The notes: generated by a model from the letters alone, not told the origin. DNA of 64,000 bases from JALZKA01 sp963715405 (GCA_963715405.1 OY970239.1:62001-126000); one strand, 5' to 3'. Numbered from the stretch's first letter, positions 50,974-59,581 are shown. Program-made: numbers and translations.

Positions 50974-51887
50974 GTGGATGGGGCACGATTGACGCGTGCA
51001 GAGTCGCCATCACCCCTATCGGCAGGAGAGGGCTCGACTCTTAGTAGCTCAGCCACCGCTGCCTCGCCGACAGCAAGCTGCTCCGGGGTCGGTTCGCGCG
51101 TCGAGACGAGGCGCTGAATCTCGTAACCGGTGCCATGGACGGCGCGGGAGAGCGCTGCGTCGGGCTTTCGCTCCGAGAATGCGAAGACCTCGACCGCGGC
51201 GCCGGTGGCCGCGAGGGAAGCGGCGCTCCTCGCGATTGCGTTCGGACGCTCGAGCGTTCCCTCGACCAGGACCTGCCCCGCGACGCTGAACGCGATCATC
51301 GGGCCGATCAGGTTCGAGCCGCAGCGCTCGTGCTCCTTCGGCTCATCGGCCGCAGAGCCACCCGACTCGTAAGCGCCGATCGCTTTGTGCTCGGCGCCGT
51401 GGTAGGCGGCGAGGTCAGGATCCCGGAGCGCCGCCAGCGCCGGCGCCAGTCCGAGAAGCGCGATGAGAGCCTCGCGGGACGTGTTCCCCTTGGCGAGCTT
51501 CCGCGCGGCCGCCGAGCCGGCGCTCGCCATCGCGGCCGCGGCGATCACGCGCGGATCCTCGAACGGCAGCCGCGCCGAGCGTAGGCGCATGCGCGCAAGC
51601 GGGATGACGGCCAGCGCTTCGGCCAGCCTCAGGGGCCCGCGGATGAGCGGCGTCGTCGCGAGCCTGCCGCGCGCCAGCGACGGCTTCGAGCCTGACGCGA
51701 CCTCGATCTCACCGTCCTTGTTGCGGACCGCAATGGCCCAGTGAGTCGGGCCGTGGACGAGCAGGCCATTGCGAAGCGCCATGCCGCCGAGGCGCATGGG
51801 GTCTGACCCTTCAGTCGCCGCGGGCTCTGATCCCTCTGCGTTTGAAGCGCTGGAGCCGCTCACCCCAGGATTTTCCGTGCCAGCCAT
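50970..51887 (-). CDS. DUF1385 membrane protein
   Basis: Encodes 305 residues from ATG 51887, or about 275 from ATG 51797. The DUF1385 core is unmistakable: MRLGGMALRNGLLVHGPTHWAIAVR, DPDLAAYHGAEHKAIGAYE, and HERCGSNLIGPMIAFSV (His-Gly-Ala-Glu-His-Lys and Cys-Gly-Ser/Thr-Asn). This polytopic membrane family is common in actinobacteria and firmicutes, function unknown. The extra N-terminal residues (MAGTENPGVSGSSASNAEGSEPAATEGSDP) come from a REP palindrome pair at 51798-51834 and overlap the M20 stop; ATG 51797 may be the older start. It is coupled to the FtsH-like gene. Confidence 0.88.
   Translation of the reverse strand: MAGTENPGVSGSSASNAEGSEPAATEGSDPMRLGGMALRNGLLVHGPTHWAIAVRNKDGEIEVASGSKPSLARGRLATTPLIRGPLRLAEALAVIPLARMRLRSARLPFEDPRVIAAAAMASAGSAAARKLAKGNTSREALIALLGLAPALAALRDPDLAAYHGAEHKAIGAYESGGSAADEPKEHERCGSNLIGPMIAFSVAGQVLVEGTLERPNAIARSAASLAATGAAVEVFAFSERKPDAALSRAVHGTGYEIQRLVSTREPTPEQLAVGEAAVAELLRVEPSPADRGDGDSARVNRAPST
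51798..51834. repeat. REP-like palindrome pair at the DUF1385 start
   Basis: GGGGTCTGACCCT (51798-51810) and GGGCTCTGATCCCT (51822-51834), 24 bases apart. They lie directly upstream of, or within, the DUF1385 coding start and encode GSEP and GSDP there. Confidence 0.75.
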
Positions 51888-53182
51888 TCGTAGAAGTGTG
51901 CCGCAAGCTCGACGTCAGCCACCGCGGCTCGCTCGTCGGCGCCGTGGACCAGCGGCGCGGCGCTCAGCATGTCGAGTTGGCGCTGCGGGTGAAAGCCGTA
52001 TACGACCGCCGAGCCAAACGCCTTGCGAAACCAGTGTGAGTCCGAGAATCCAGGCATCACTGTCGGCACCAGCGTCGCCTCAGGATCCGCTTCGGAGAGC
52101 CACTCGCGGATCGCATCGGCAAGCTCCGACTCGTATGGCGAGTCGTTGCCGACGGTCTGGTCCATGAACTCGAGGTCGATGTGCGGATCCTGCGCGCCGA
52201 GAACCCCGGCCACGCGCTCGCGGACGTGGTCCTCGCCGAGGCCGGGAGGCACGCGGCAGTCGACGACGACCTCTGCCAAGCCGGGGATCACGTTGTCCGT
52301 CTCCGACGCGTGGACGCGAGTCGGGACCAGGGTTACCCGAAGCATCGGCTCCGCCATATAGGCGGCGGCCGCGGGTGCGGTTCGGTGCAGCTCAGCCAGC
52401 GCCGAGACGAGATCGCTCGGGTTCGACGGATCGATTTCGCGTCCGGCCGTGGTGCGCAGGAACTCGAGCCCCGCGGGTGTCGGCTCGAGCGGGGGCTGCT
52501 CGACGAGTCGCGAGATCGCCGGCGCGAGCCGGAGCAAAGCGTTGTCGCCAAGGCTCGGCACAGAGCCGTGCCCCGCGCGCCCGCGCGCCTTGAGCTTGAA
52601 CCGGAAGACGCCTTTCTCGCCGAGGGAGAGCGGGTAGAAGCGCTTCCCCTCGATCTTAAAAAGGGCGCCACCGCCCTCGTTGATCACGAAGTCCGCCTGC
52701 ACCTTCTCCGGATGCTCCTCGCAGAGCCACTTGGCTCCGAGATGAGCCCCGCGCTCCTCGTCGGCGGCGACGATCACCTTGAGCTCGCCGCGAGCGGGGC
52801 GCCAGCCAGAGTGCGCCAGGTGCGCCGCCGCAGCAACCTCGGTCGCGACCTGATCCTTCATGTCCTGTCCCCCGCGGCCCTGGACGAAGCCGTCCACCAC
52901 GTCGCCCGACCAGGGGCTGAAGCTCCACTCATCGGGGTTCGCAGGCACGGTGTCCATGTGTGAGATGAACGCGAGGACCGGCCCCTCGGCCTCGCCGGCG
53001 AGCCGCGCTACGAGGTTGGTGCGCTCAGGCTCCTTTTCGAGCAGCTCTACCTCGAAGCCGGCGCTCTCGAGGATCCCGGCGACGTGCTCCTGCGCCTCGC
53101 GCTCGTTACCGGGCGGGTTTACCGTGTTGAAGCGAAGGAGCTCCGAGAGGAGCTCGACCGCCTCGGCTCCGAGCGAGCTCAA
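51860..53182 (-). CDS. M20-family metallopeptidase
   Basis: Encodes 440 residues from TTG 53182. The catalytic domain has FISHMDTVPANP (first His and Asp), GRGGQDMKDQVATEVAA (bridging Asp), AADEERGAHLGAKW (Glu-Glu) and a late FSDSHWFRKAF with a His ligand. A lid domain (GRAGHGSVPSLGDNALLRLAPAI) separates these. It belongs to the M20 dipeptidase/deacylase group (succinyl-diaminopimelate desuccinylase, acetylornithine deacetylase, carboxypeptidases); the substrate is not determined. The TTG overlaps the stop of the next gene upstream (TTGA). The 3' end is shared with the DUF1385 start region. Confidence 0.92.
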   Translation of the reverse strand: MSSLGAEAVELLSELLRFNTVNPPGNEREAQEHVAGILESAGFEVELLEKEPERTNLVARLAGEAEGPVLAFISHMDTVPANPDEWSFSPWSGDVVDGFVQGRGGQDMKDQVATEVAAAAHLAHSGWRPARGELKVIVAADEERGAHLGAKWLCEEHPEKVQADFVINEGGGALFKIEGKRFYPLSLGEKGVFRFKLKARGRAGHGSVPSLGDNALLRLAPAISRLVEQPPLEPTPAGLEFLRTTAGREIDPSNPSDLVSALAELHRTAPAAAAYMAEPMLRVTLVPTRVHASETDNVIPGLAEVVVDCRVPPGLGEDHVRERVAGVLGAQDPHIDLEFMDQTVGNDSPYESELADAIREWLSEADPEATLVPTVMPGFSDSHWFRKAFGSAVVYGFHPQRQLDMLSAAPLVHGADERAAVADVELAAHFYEWLARKILG

Positions 53183-53763
53183 GGGGCGAGTCGATACGAG
53201 AAGAGGTAGTCAGTGTCTGGGAGAGCCGTGGAGCTGTTGGGCGTTGTGAGCTGCGCAGCCAAGACGTCGCCTTCGCTCAGCTGCATGACAGACGAGCCCG
53301 AGTCGCATTCCGAGATGGAAGAGGTCAGGGTGCACTCCAGCGTCGGCTCGGACTGGTTGAAGAGCTTGAGCCGCATAGTGACCTCTCGGTCCGCCGGGAT
53401 CGAGCCGGAGTCGAGCTTGAAGTGGAGGTCCCGGGCGGTCGTGGACGCGGGAAGGAGAAGGGAGAAGTTCTCGTTCGCCGCCGTGGTATCCAGCCCGAAC
53501 ACCGGGAGCGACTTGGTGGAGCTGGAAAAGGCTCCTACGGAGACTCCTTCAACCTTGCCGCCCAGGGTTCCATTGCCGAACACGCTGGCGAGGCTGGCCG
53601 TGTCCACATCAGCCCGCTTCACCTGGTCCGCGCCGATGTGCTTCGAGCGCACCGCGTCCGGCTTGATGTCGGCGCTTCCGATCGTTGCCGCGGCATAGGC
53701 CGAACCGCCAAGCGCGACGAACAGCGCCAGGTAGGCGATCGCGTTTCCTTTCAGGTGGCCCAG
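53179..53763 (-). CDS. Exported protein of the decapeptide-repeat family, start codon unclear
   Basis: Encodes about 194 residues. The N-terminus reads LGHLKGNAIAYLALFVALGG then SAYAAATIGSADIKPDAVRSKHIGADQVKRADV, the same signal and opening repeats as the gene at 47909. The rest is strand-rich (VFGLDTTAANENFSLLLPA, SILCTLT-like ECTLTSSISECDSGSS with two Cys, DTDYLFSYRLAP) and ends in a compact domain. There is no ATG, GTG or TTG in frame between the upstream TAA and the signal. CTG 53763 or ATC 53775 are the best options. GTG 53652 would remove the signal. It overlaps the M20 start. Confidence 0.72.
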   Translation of the reverse strand: MGHLKGNAIAYLALFVALGGSAYAAATIGSADIKPDAVRSKHIGADQVKRADVDTASLASVFGNGTLGGKVEGVSVGAFSSSTKSLPVFGLDTTAANENFSLLLPASTTARDLHFKLDSGSIPADREVTMRLKLFNQSEPTLECTLTSSISECDSGSSVMQLSEGDVLAAQLTTPNSSTALPDTDYLFSYRLAP

Positions 53764-53818
53764 AACTCGATCGATGCTGAAACCTTACTGAGGATTTGCG
53801 GGGGTCATACTCGTTGTG

Positions 53819-55159
53819 ATGGAAGCCCGTTTGTTCGGCGAATCGGACAAATCGGCGCCGACGCGCGACGTCCCGGCTGCCGAGGCGCCGCTTGCCGTGA
53901 GGATGCGCCCACGGTCCCTGGAGGAACTCGTGGGGCAGGACCACCTCCTAGGCGAGGGCTCGGCGCTTCGCACCGCCGTCGAGAAGCGCGAACCGCATTC
54001 GGCGATCCTCTACGGGCCGCCCGGGAGCGGCAAGACGACGCTCGCGCGCATCATCGCGGGGACCTCTGATGCCGCTTTCGAGGAGGAGTCTGCGGTCAAT
54101 GCGGGCAAGGCGCAGGTAACGGCGGTGATCGACCGCGCGCGCGAGCGGCGTAAGGCCGGCCGGCGCACGGTTCTCTTCCTCGACGAGATCCACCGATTCA
54201 ACAAGGCCCAGCAGGACGCGCTCCTGCCGGCCGTGGAGGAGGGGCTCGTGGCGCTGATCGGGGCGACAACGGAGAACCCCTACTTCGAGGTGAACGGCGC
54301 GCTCCTGTCGCGCTGTCAGATCTACGAGCTCCGCGAGCTCTCCGCCGGCGACGTCGAAGCCCTCCTTCGCCGCGCGCTCGAACACCCCGAGCGCGGCATC
54401 GCGGAGCCGCCTGAGGTGGACGCAAACGCCCTCGAACTCCTCGCGTATCGCTCGGGGGGTGACGCGCGCGCAGCGCTCGGGGCTCTGGAGCGGGCGGTCG
54501 AGTCGGCTCGAGCTAAAGAAGGGCCGATCGACATGGCGACTGCTGAGGACGCGCTCCAGCGCAAGGCGATCGCGTATGACCGCCAGGGCGACAAGCACTA
54601 CGACTACGCTTCCGCCCTGATCAAGGCGATGCGGGGCTCCGACCCCGATGCCTCGATCTACTACCTGGCGGTAATGCTCGAGGGCGGCGAGGATCCGAGG
54701 TTCATCGCCCGGCGCATGGTCATCTTCGCGTCAGAAGACGTCGGCAACGCCGATCCGCGGGCGCTCTCGGTGGCGACCGCAGCAGGCGCGGCGGTGGACC
54801 GCGTGGGACTTCCCGAATGCGCGCTCAACCTTGCCCAGGCGGCGGCCTACCTTGCGCTCGCGCCGAAGTCGAACGCGGCCACGGTCGCGATCGGATCGGC
54901 GGCCCGCCACGTCCGCGAGCACGGGGCCAAGTTGCCGCCGGACGCGCTGCGAGATGCGCACTACAGGGGCGCGAAGCAACTCGGGCGAGGCCAGGGCTAC
55001 GTCTATCCCCACAACGAGCCGGGCGCAGTCTCGGACGAGTCGCTGCTTCCCGCCGAGGTGGAAGGCGCCCGGTTCTACGAGCCCTCTGACCGCGGCTATG
55101 AGGCGAAGCTTCGTGAGCGCCTCGAAGAGCTGCGGCGCCTCCGCGGCGAGGACGTCTGA
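53819..55159 (+). CDS. rarA: Replication-associated recombination protein RarA (MgsA)
   Basis: Encodes 446 residues from ATG 53819 (GTG 53816 adds one). AAA+ ATPase: AVRMRPRSLEELVGQDHLLGEG, ILYGPPGSGKTTLARII (Walker A), LFLDEIHRFNKAQQDALLPAVEEG (Walker B), LIGATTENPYFEVNGALLSRC (sensor and Arg finger). The C-terminal part has HYDYASALIKAMRGSDPDASIYYLAVML and YVYPHNEPGAVSDESLLP, which fix the RarA/MgsA/WRNIP1 family. The tetramer acts at stalled replication forks with SSB. It is divergent from the decapeptide gene, and an aldehyde dehydrogenase follows. Confidence 0.97.
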   Translation: MEARLFGESDKSAPTRDVPAAEAPLAVRMRPRSLEELVGQDHLLGEGSALRTAVEKREPHSAILYGPPGSGKTTLARIIAGTSDAAFEEESAVNAGKAQVTAVIDRARERRKAGRRTVLFLDEIHRFNKAQQDALLPAVEEGLVALIGATTENPYFEVNGALLSRCQIYELRELSAGDVEALLRRALEHPERGIAEPPEVDANALELLAYRSGGDARAALGALERAVESARAKEGPIDMATAEDALQRKAIAYDRQGDKHYDYASALIKAMRGSDPDASIYYLAVMLEGGEDPRFIARRMVIFASEDVGNADPRALSVATAAGAAVDRVGLPECALNLAQAAAYLALAPKSNAATVAIGSAARHVREHGAKLPPDALRDAHYRGAKQLGRGQGYVYPHNEPGAVSDESLLPAEVEGARFYEPSDRGYEAKLRERLEELRRLRGEDV

Positions 55160-55204
55160 CGAGGCGCCGCAACTCGCCGCTGTCTTTGCGTAGGGTTGCG
55201 GCGG

Positions 55205-56776
55205 ATGGGCCAGCTCGAATCCTTCAATCCGGCGACGGGCGCGCTCGCCGGGACGGTCGAGACGATCGAGCCCGCGGACGTCGACGGAGTGGTCGCCGAC
55301 ATCGCCGAGGTGCAGCCGTTTTGGGCGCAGCTCACCCCCGAGGACCGCGGGCGCTACCTGCGCCGCGTCGCGGACGAGCTCGTCTCAGACCTCGAGGGCG
55401 TCGCCAACCTGATCTCGACCGAGCAGGGAAAGCCGATCGCCGAGAGCTACGTGATGGAGCTCGTCCCTACGATCGACGCGCTCCACTGGTGCGCGGACGA
55501 GGGGCCGAAGATCCTCCGCGACGAGCCGATCTCCTATCCGCAGCTCTTCTTCAAGACCAAGCGCAGCTTCTTCAGCTACGAGCCGATCGGCGTCGTCGGC
55601 GTGATTGCGCCGTGGAACTACCCGTGGTCGATCCCGTTCGGCGAGGTGGCGATCGCGCTCATGTGCGGCAACGGGGTCATCCTCAAGCCGGCCAGCCTGA
55701 CGCCGCTTCTCGGCGATCGCATCCAGGCGGCGTTCGAGCGCGGCGGCGTGCCGGAGGGCCTAGTGCGGACCGTGCACGGAGGCGGGCAGATCGGGCAGGC
55801 GATCTGCGAGTCGGAGGGCGTCGGCAAGGTGTTCTTCACCGGCTCGGTCGAGGTCGGGCGCAAGGTGGGCGAGATCTGCGCGAGCCGGATGAAGGGTTCG
55901 GTGCTCGAGCTCGGCGGCAAGGACCCCCAGATCGTCTGCGCTGACGCCGACCTCGAGAACGCGGTGTCCGGCTGCGTCTGGGGCGCGTTCGCAAACGCGG
56001 GGCAGACCTGCTCGGGGATCGAGCGCACCTACGTCGTGGACTCCGTGGCAGACCGCTTTCTCGAGGGAGTGGTCCGGGAGACCGAGCGCCTCACCGTTGG
56101 CGATCCGCTCGACTGGACGACGGAGATCGGCCCCATGGTCTCGGCCGACCAGGCGGACCTCGTCACGGGCCTCGTGGACGACGCGCTCTCCGACGGCGCG
56201 GACAAGCTCACGGGCGGTCCGCGCGAGCTCGACGGCATGGAGGGCCGCTTCATTGCCCCGACCGTCCTCGCCGGCGTCGAGGACGAGATGCGGATCATGA
56301 GCGAGGAGATCTTCGGCCCGGTGGCCCCCATCGTGGTCGTCGCTTCCGAGCAGGAAGCGCTCGACCGGGCGAACGATTCGAACTTCGGTCTCGGCGCCTC
56401 GATCTGGACCAAGGACCGCGCCAAGGGCGAGCGAATGGCACGCCGGATCGAGTCGGGCATGGTGTGGATCAACGACCACTCTTATTCTCACGGCGCGCTT
56501 CAGACCTCTTGGGGAGGCGTTAAGGACTCCGGGCTAGGCCGTTCCCACTCGAAGTTCGGCTTCTACGAATGCGTGAACATCAAGCACGTGGCGTGGGAGC
56601 CCGGGCTCACGCGCGACTTCTGGTGGCAGCCCTACGACGAGACGCTGGGCAATGCGCTCCGCTCATCGACGCGCCTTCTCTACGGCTCGAAGCCGGGCGA
56701 GCGCGCCAAGGCGCTCCGCGAAGGAATCGTGCCGCTCACAAAGCTCGGCGCGAAGATCCTGCGCAAAGGGCGGTAG
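55205..56776 (+). CDS. Aldehyde dehydrogenase family protein
   Basis: Encodes 523 residues from ATG 55205; TTG 55196 adds three. Motifs: VIAPWNYPWSIPFGEVAIAL, VILKPASLTPLLGDR, FFTGSVEVGRKVGEI, LELGGKDPQIVCADADLENAV (Glu base), AFANAGQTCSGIERTYVV (catalytic Cys) and EEIFGPVAPIVVV. A roughly 60-residue C-terminal extension (GLTRDFWWQPYDETLGNALRSST...LTKLGAKILRKGR) goes beyond the usual dehydrogenase and has a basic end. Substrate unknown. It is monocistronic, with a terminator at 56789. Confidence 0.93.
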   Translation: MGQLESFNPATGALAGTVETIEPADVDGVVADIAEVQPFWAQLTPEDRGRYLRRVADELVSDLEGVANLISTEQGKPIAESYVMELVPTIDALHWCADEGPKILRDEPISYPQLFFKTKRSFFSYEPIGVVGVIAPWNYPWSIPFGEVAIALMCGNGVILKPASLTPLLGDRIQAAFERGGVPEGLVRTVHGGGQIGQAICESEGVGKVFFTGSVEVGRKVGEICASRMKGSVLELGGKDPQIVCADADLENAVSGCVWGAFANAGQTCSGIERTYVVDSVADRFLEGVVRETERLTVGDPLDWTTEIGPMVSADQADLVTGLVDDALSDGADKLTGGPRELDGMEGRFIAPTVLAGVEDEMRIMSEEIFGPVAPIVVVASEQEALDRANDSNFGLGASIWTKDRAKGERMARRIESGMVWINDHSYSHGALQTSWGGVKDSGLGRSHSKFGFYECVNIKHVAWEPGLTRDFWWQPYDETLGNALRSSTRLLYGSKPGERAKALREGIVPLTKLGAKILRKGR

Positions 56777-56788
56777 CTCTGCTCAAAA

Positions 56789-56816
56789 GAAAGCCCCGCC
56801 TGATGGCGGGGCTTTC
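56789..56816. terminator. Rho-independent terminator between convergent genes
   Basis: GAAAGCCCCGCC and GGCGGGGCTTTC form a perfect 12-bp stem with a TGAT loop. It lies 12 bases after the aldehyde dehydrogenase stop and 26 before the stop of the convergent secreted-protein gene, so it can serve both strands. Confidence 0.88.
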
Positions 56817-56841
56817 CCTAACGACTATGCGGTGAGGAGAA

Positions 56842-57378
56842 CTAGGCCTTGGCGGCGTTGCCGGCGGCGACGCAGGCGCCGAAGTCCCTTCGCGCTTCGC
56901 CCGACTCGGGCGTCTTGCTCAGGCTGGTGCCCTCACATGCCTGGCGAGGCGTCATATGCATCTGAACCGCATTGGCTACGGCCTCGACGCACTGGTTGTA
57001 CTCGTCGCGGTCCGCGCCAAAGTTCGTCTCGAACTGGTCGCACTGGGCGCGTCCGATCGAGCGTGCGTCTGCACGCGAGATGAAGGGCCTCTCGGTGGGC
57101 TCATGATCAAAGTGCTTGTAATCAGCGCCGTACTCGCCTCCGTGGCCGAAGTACCAGACCTCGCCCTCGAGCGGCGCACCCTCCTCGATATAGACGTCGC
57201 CCTCGAGTGAGGGAAGGGTGTTGTCGTAACCCGCTTCGCCGGAGATGCCGTGGTTAGCACCCGGCTGGTATCCGCCACCCATGTCCTCGAGGGTTCCCTG
57301 CGCCGAAGCACTGGCAGGAACGAGAAGCAGCGCCGCTGCTGAGGTCAAAATGGCTGCTTGGGTGGTTGAGAGTCTCAT
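56842..57378 (-). CDS. Secreted protein, unknown
   Basis: Encodes 178 residues, with a signal peptide (MRLSTTQAAILTSAAALLL then VPASASAQG) cut after SASA. The mature part has a Gly/Glu-rich strand region (EGDVYIEEGAPLEGEVWYFGHGGEYG) and a helical C-terminus with four Cys (RAQCDQFET, YNQCVEAVANA, RQACEGTS and FGACVAAG), enough for two disulfides. No family is recognised. AAGGAGAACC precedes the ATG. The Cys spacing in paired helices resembles small exported or phage-like 'C-x-C helical hairpin' domains only loosely. It has its own promoter region (57379-57529). Confidence 0.75.
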   Translation of the reverse strand: MRLSTTQAAILTSAAALLLVPASASAQGTLEDMGGGYQPGANHGISGEAGYDNTLPSLEGDVYIEEGAPLEGEVWYFGHGGEYGADYKHFDHEPTERPFISRADARSIGRAQCDQFETNFGADRDEYNQCVEAVANAVQMHMTPRQACEGTSLSKTPESGEARRDFGACVAAGNAAKA

Positions 57379-57529
57379 GGTTCTCCTTGGGCGTGGGGTT
57401 AAGGCGCTATGGATCTATCGGCAGGAATCCTAAACGGCTGAACGCTTTTGTGCGCCGCTTGACGCCTGTCGGAGCAGTTTATATCCGTGTGCCCTTTGCG
57501 GCAGCTAAAGAAACTCCTGCGAAACAGGG

Positions 57530-58153
57530 TTAAAACGCGTACCGGACGTGCAGGTGGTTGTCGTGGTTTACAAGGGGCACGACGATCTCGGGCGGGCCCG
57601 TGAGCGGCAGGCTGGGCCCGACATACACGCGCACCGCGCCTGCGTCGACGAAGCGGTCGAGCAAATCCTGCGCGAGCGCGACGTCGACCTCCTCGATCGT
57701 TCGCGGCGCTCTTTCTGAGCCTGAGTCGAGCGGGTAATAGACGTCGACGTCGAGGCCATTCTGGTGCGTCACGTGGCCGATTCCGCCGCCTACCTCGGCC
57801 CCGAAGTCACCGCCCTGTCGCAACGAGAGATCGCCGACGCCTACCCGTGGGGCTCGGGGATGGTCATTCGCGAACTCGCGCAGAACGCGAAGTGTCGTGC
57901 GGACGGTGCCGGCCGTGCCCCAGCGCCGCCAGGTCCGGTTCGGCTGCTCACGCCGGATCGGATCCCAAGTGAAAAACGCGTGCCCCTCTCGCGGGAAGCG
58001 CACTCCACGCACGAGCGACCCGGCCTCCGGCAAGCCGACGGCCACCGAGTCGCGATACTCGACCCGCGCCCGCTCGGGACCGCGATGATCCCGAGAGGCC
58101 ACTTCCGGCCCCGAACCGAGAGCCGCGATGAGCGCCAGTATCCAAGCCGCCAC
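57530..58153 (-). CDS. MepA-like murein endopeptidase (LAS family)
   Basis: Encodes 207 residues from GTG 58153. A short signal (MAAWILALIAALGSG) is followed by the LAS/MepA zinc sites: GHVTHQNGLDVDVYYPL (His...Asp) and VNHDNHLHVRYAF (His-x-His). Upstream are FFTWDPIRREQPNRTWRRWG and LREFANDHPRAPRVGVGDLSLRQGG. It likely cuts D-Ala-mDAP cross-links of peptidoglycan outside the membrane. The start overlaps the divergent ccmA start by 26 bases. Confidence 0.82.
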   Translation of the reverse strand: MAAWILALIAALGSGPEVASRDHRGPERARVEYRDSVAVGLPEAGSLVRGVRFPREGHAFFTWDPIRREQPNRTWRRWGTAGTVRTTLRVLREFANDHPRAPRVGVGDLSLRQGGDFGAEVGGGIGHVTHQNGLDVDVYYPLDSGSERAPRTIEEVDVALAQDLLDRFVDAGAVRVYVGPSLPLTGPPEIVVPLVNHDNHLHVRYAF

Positions 58154-58886
58154 GAAGACATCTACGAGCGCAGCCTCCTTCGAGGTCCGTCGTGCGGTTC
58201 TGGCTGCGGGGCTCCGCCGCGACTTCTCGGAAGAGCCTGTGATTCGCGACCTCTCCCTCGACCTCCCGGCGGGAGAGACGCTGGTCGTGCTCGGCCCGAA
58301 CGGCGCCGGCAAGTCCACGCTCCTTCGCATGCTCGCGACGCTTCTTCGCCCGAGCGGCGGCGAGCTTCAGGTCCTGGGCGCAGAGCTCCCGAAGCAAGCG
58401 TGGAGGGCGCGAGGGCGGATCGGCTACCTGGGGCACGACGCGCTGCTTTACGGCGATCTCACCCTGGCGGAGGCGCTCCGCTTTCACGCGCAGCTTCACG
58501 GGGTCGAGCAAGTCGACGACCGCATCCGCTCGCTGCTCTCCCAGGTCGGGCTCGGGCGCCGGGCTGACCAGCTCGTGCGCACGCTCTCGGCGGGCCAGCT
58601 CCAGCGCGCCGCCGTCTGCCGGTGCGTCCTTCATGAGCCCGAGCTCTTGCTGCTCGACGAGCCGGGCGCCCACCTCGATCCGGCCGGCTACGGGACGGTG
58701 GAGCCGCTGATCGGACGCGGCTCCCGAGCGACTCGCGTGGTCGTGACACACGACGTGGAAGGCGGACTCGCAGATGCCGATCGCGCGCTGGCGCTCACGT
58801 CGAACGGCGCGGTCGCCTACGAGGGTTCGGCCAGCGGCCTGCAGCCGAGCGATGCACGTGCGATCTACGCGGAGCGTTCCCAATGA
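58128..58886 (+). CDS. ccmA: Heme exporter ATP-binding protein CcmA
   Basis: Encodes 252 residues from ATG 58128. ABC ATPase: LVVLGPNGAGKSTLLRML (Walker A), RTLSAGQLQRAAVC (signature LSxGQ), LLLLDEPGAHLDPAG (Walker B) and VVVTHDVEGGL (switch His). With CcmB and CcmC it releases the heme-bound CcmE complex in System I cytochrome c maturation. The first residues (MSASIQAATKTSTSAASFE) are weakly coding and overlap the mepA-like start, so a shorter N-terminus is possible. Four-base overlap with ccmB. Confidence 0.92.
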   Translation: MSASIQAATKTSTSAASFEVRRAVLAAGLRRDFSEEPVIRDLSLDLPAGETLVVLGPNGAGKSTLLRMLATLLRPSGGELQVLGAELPKQAWRARGRIGYLGHDALLYGDLTLAEALRFHAQLHGVEQVDDRIRSLLSQVGLGRRADQLVRTLSAGQLQRAAVCRCVLHEPELLLLDEPGAHLDPAGYGTVEPLIGRGSRATRVVVTHDVEGGLADADRALALTSNGAVAYEGSASGLQPSDARAIYAERSQ

Positions 58887-59551
58887 GCGCGGTCCGGGTG
58901 ATCCTCGCCAAGGACCTGCGGGTCGAGCTTCGCACGCTCCAGTCCCTGCCCGCGATGGCGCTCTTCGCCGTCACCACCTTCGTCGTTTTCCGGTTCGGCC
59001 TCGACCGGACCTCGCTGGAGGGAAGCCTGGCCGCCGGGGTTCTCCTCGTCACGATCCTCTTTGCCGCGCTGCTCGCGATCAACCGCCTCTTCGTGGCCGA
59101 GCGAGACGAGGGGGGTTTCGACGCGATCCGCCTCGCGCCCGTCGATCCGAGCGCATTGTTCTTCGCGAAGGTGCTCGCGCTCTTGAGCTACCTCGCAGTC
59201 CTCGAGGTGATCGCGCTGCCGGTCTTCGCCGCCTTCTTTCTCGACGACGCGGCCGGCCTCTTGCCGCTCGCGGGAATCATGCTCCTGCTCGATCTCGGCC
59301 TCGCTGCGACGGGAGCGGTGATCTCAACCATGGGCGCCAACTCGCGGGCGCGCGACCTGCTCACGCCGCTGGTCCTCCTTCCTCTCCTGATTCCGCTGAT
59401 GATCGCTGCGGCGGGCGCCACCGAGCCGCTCCTGGCTGCGGGAGGCCCTTCATACGACGATGTTGGCCAGTGGGCGCTGACGATGGCGCTCTACGATCTG
59501 TTGTTCGTCCTCGTCGGCTACGCCACCTACGAGTTCCTGCTCGAGGACTAG
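58883..59551 (+). CDS. ccmB: Heme exporter membrane protein CcmB
   Basis: Encodes 222 residues with six membrane segments. Family features: ILAKDLRVELRTLQSLPAM at the start, FVVFRFGLDRTSLEGSLAAGVLLVTILFAALLAINRLF and ALSYLAVLEVIALPVFAAFF, broken here, and the end PLLIPLMIAAAGAT...LALYDLLF-type helices. It is the CcmA partner in heme/CcmE handling at the inner membrane. ATGA overlap with ccmA, and 30 bases before ccmC. Confidence 0.9.
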   Translation: MSAVRVILAKDLRVELRTLQSLPAMALFAVTTFVVFRFGLDRTSLEGSLAAGVLLVTILFAALLAINRLFVAERDEGGFDAIRLAPVDPSALFFAKVLALLSYLAVLEVIALPVFAAFFLDDAAGLLPLAGIMLLLDLGLAATGAVISTMGANSRARDLLTPLVLLPLLIPLMIAAAGATEPLLAAGGPSYDDVGQWALTMALYDLLFVLVGYATYEFLLED

Positions 59552-59581
59552 ATAGATGCCGATCAGAGCCACTACCGACAC

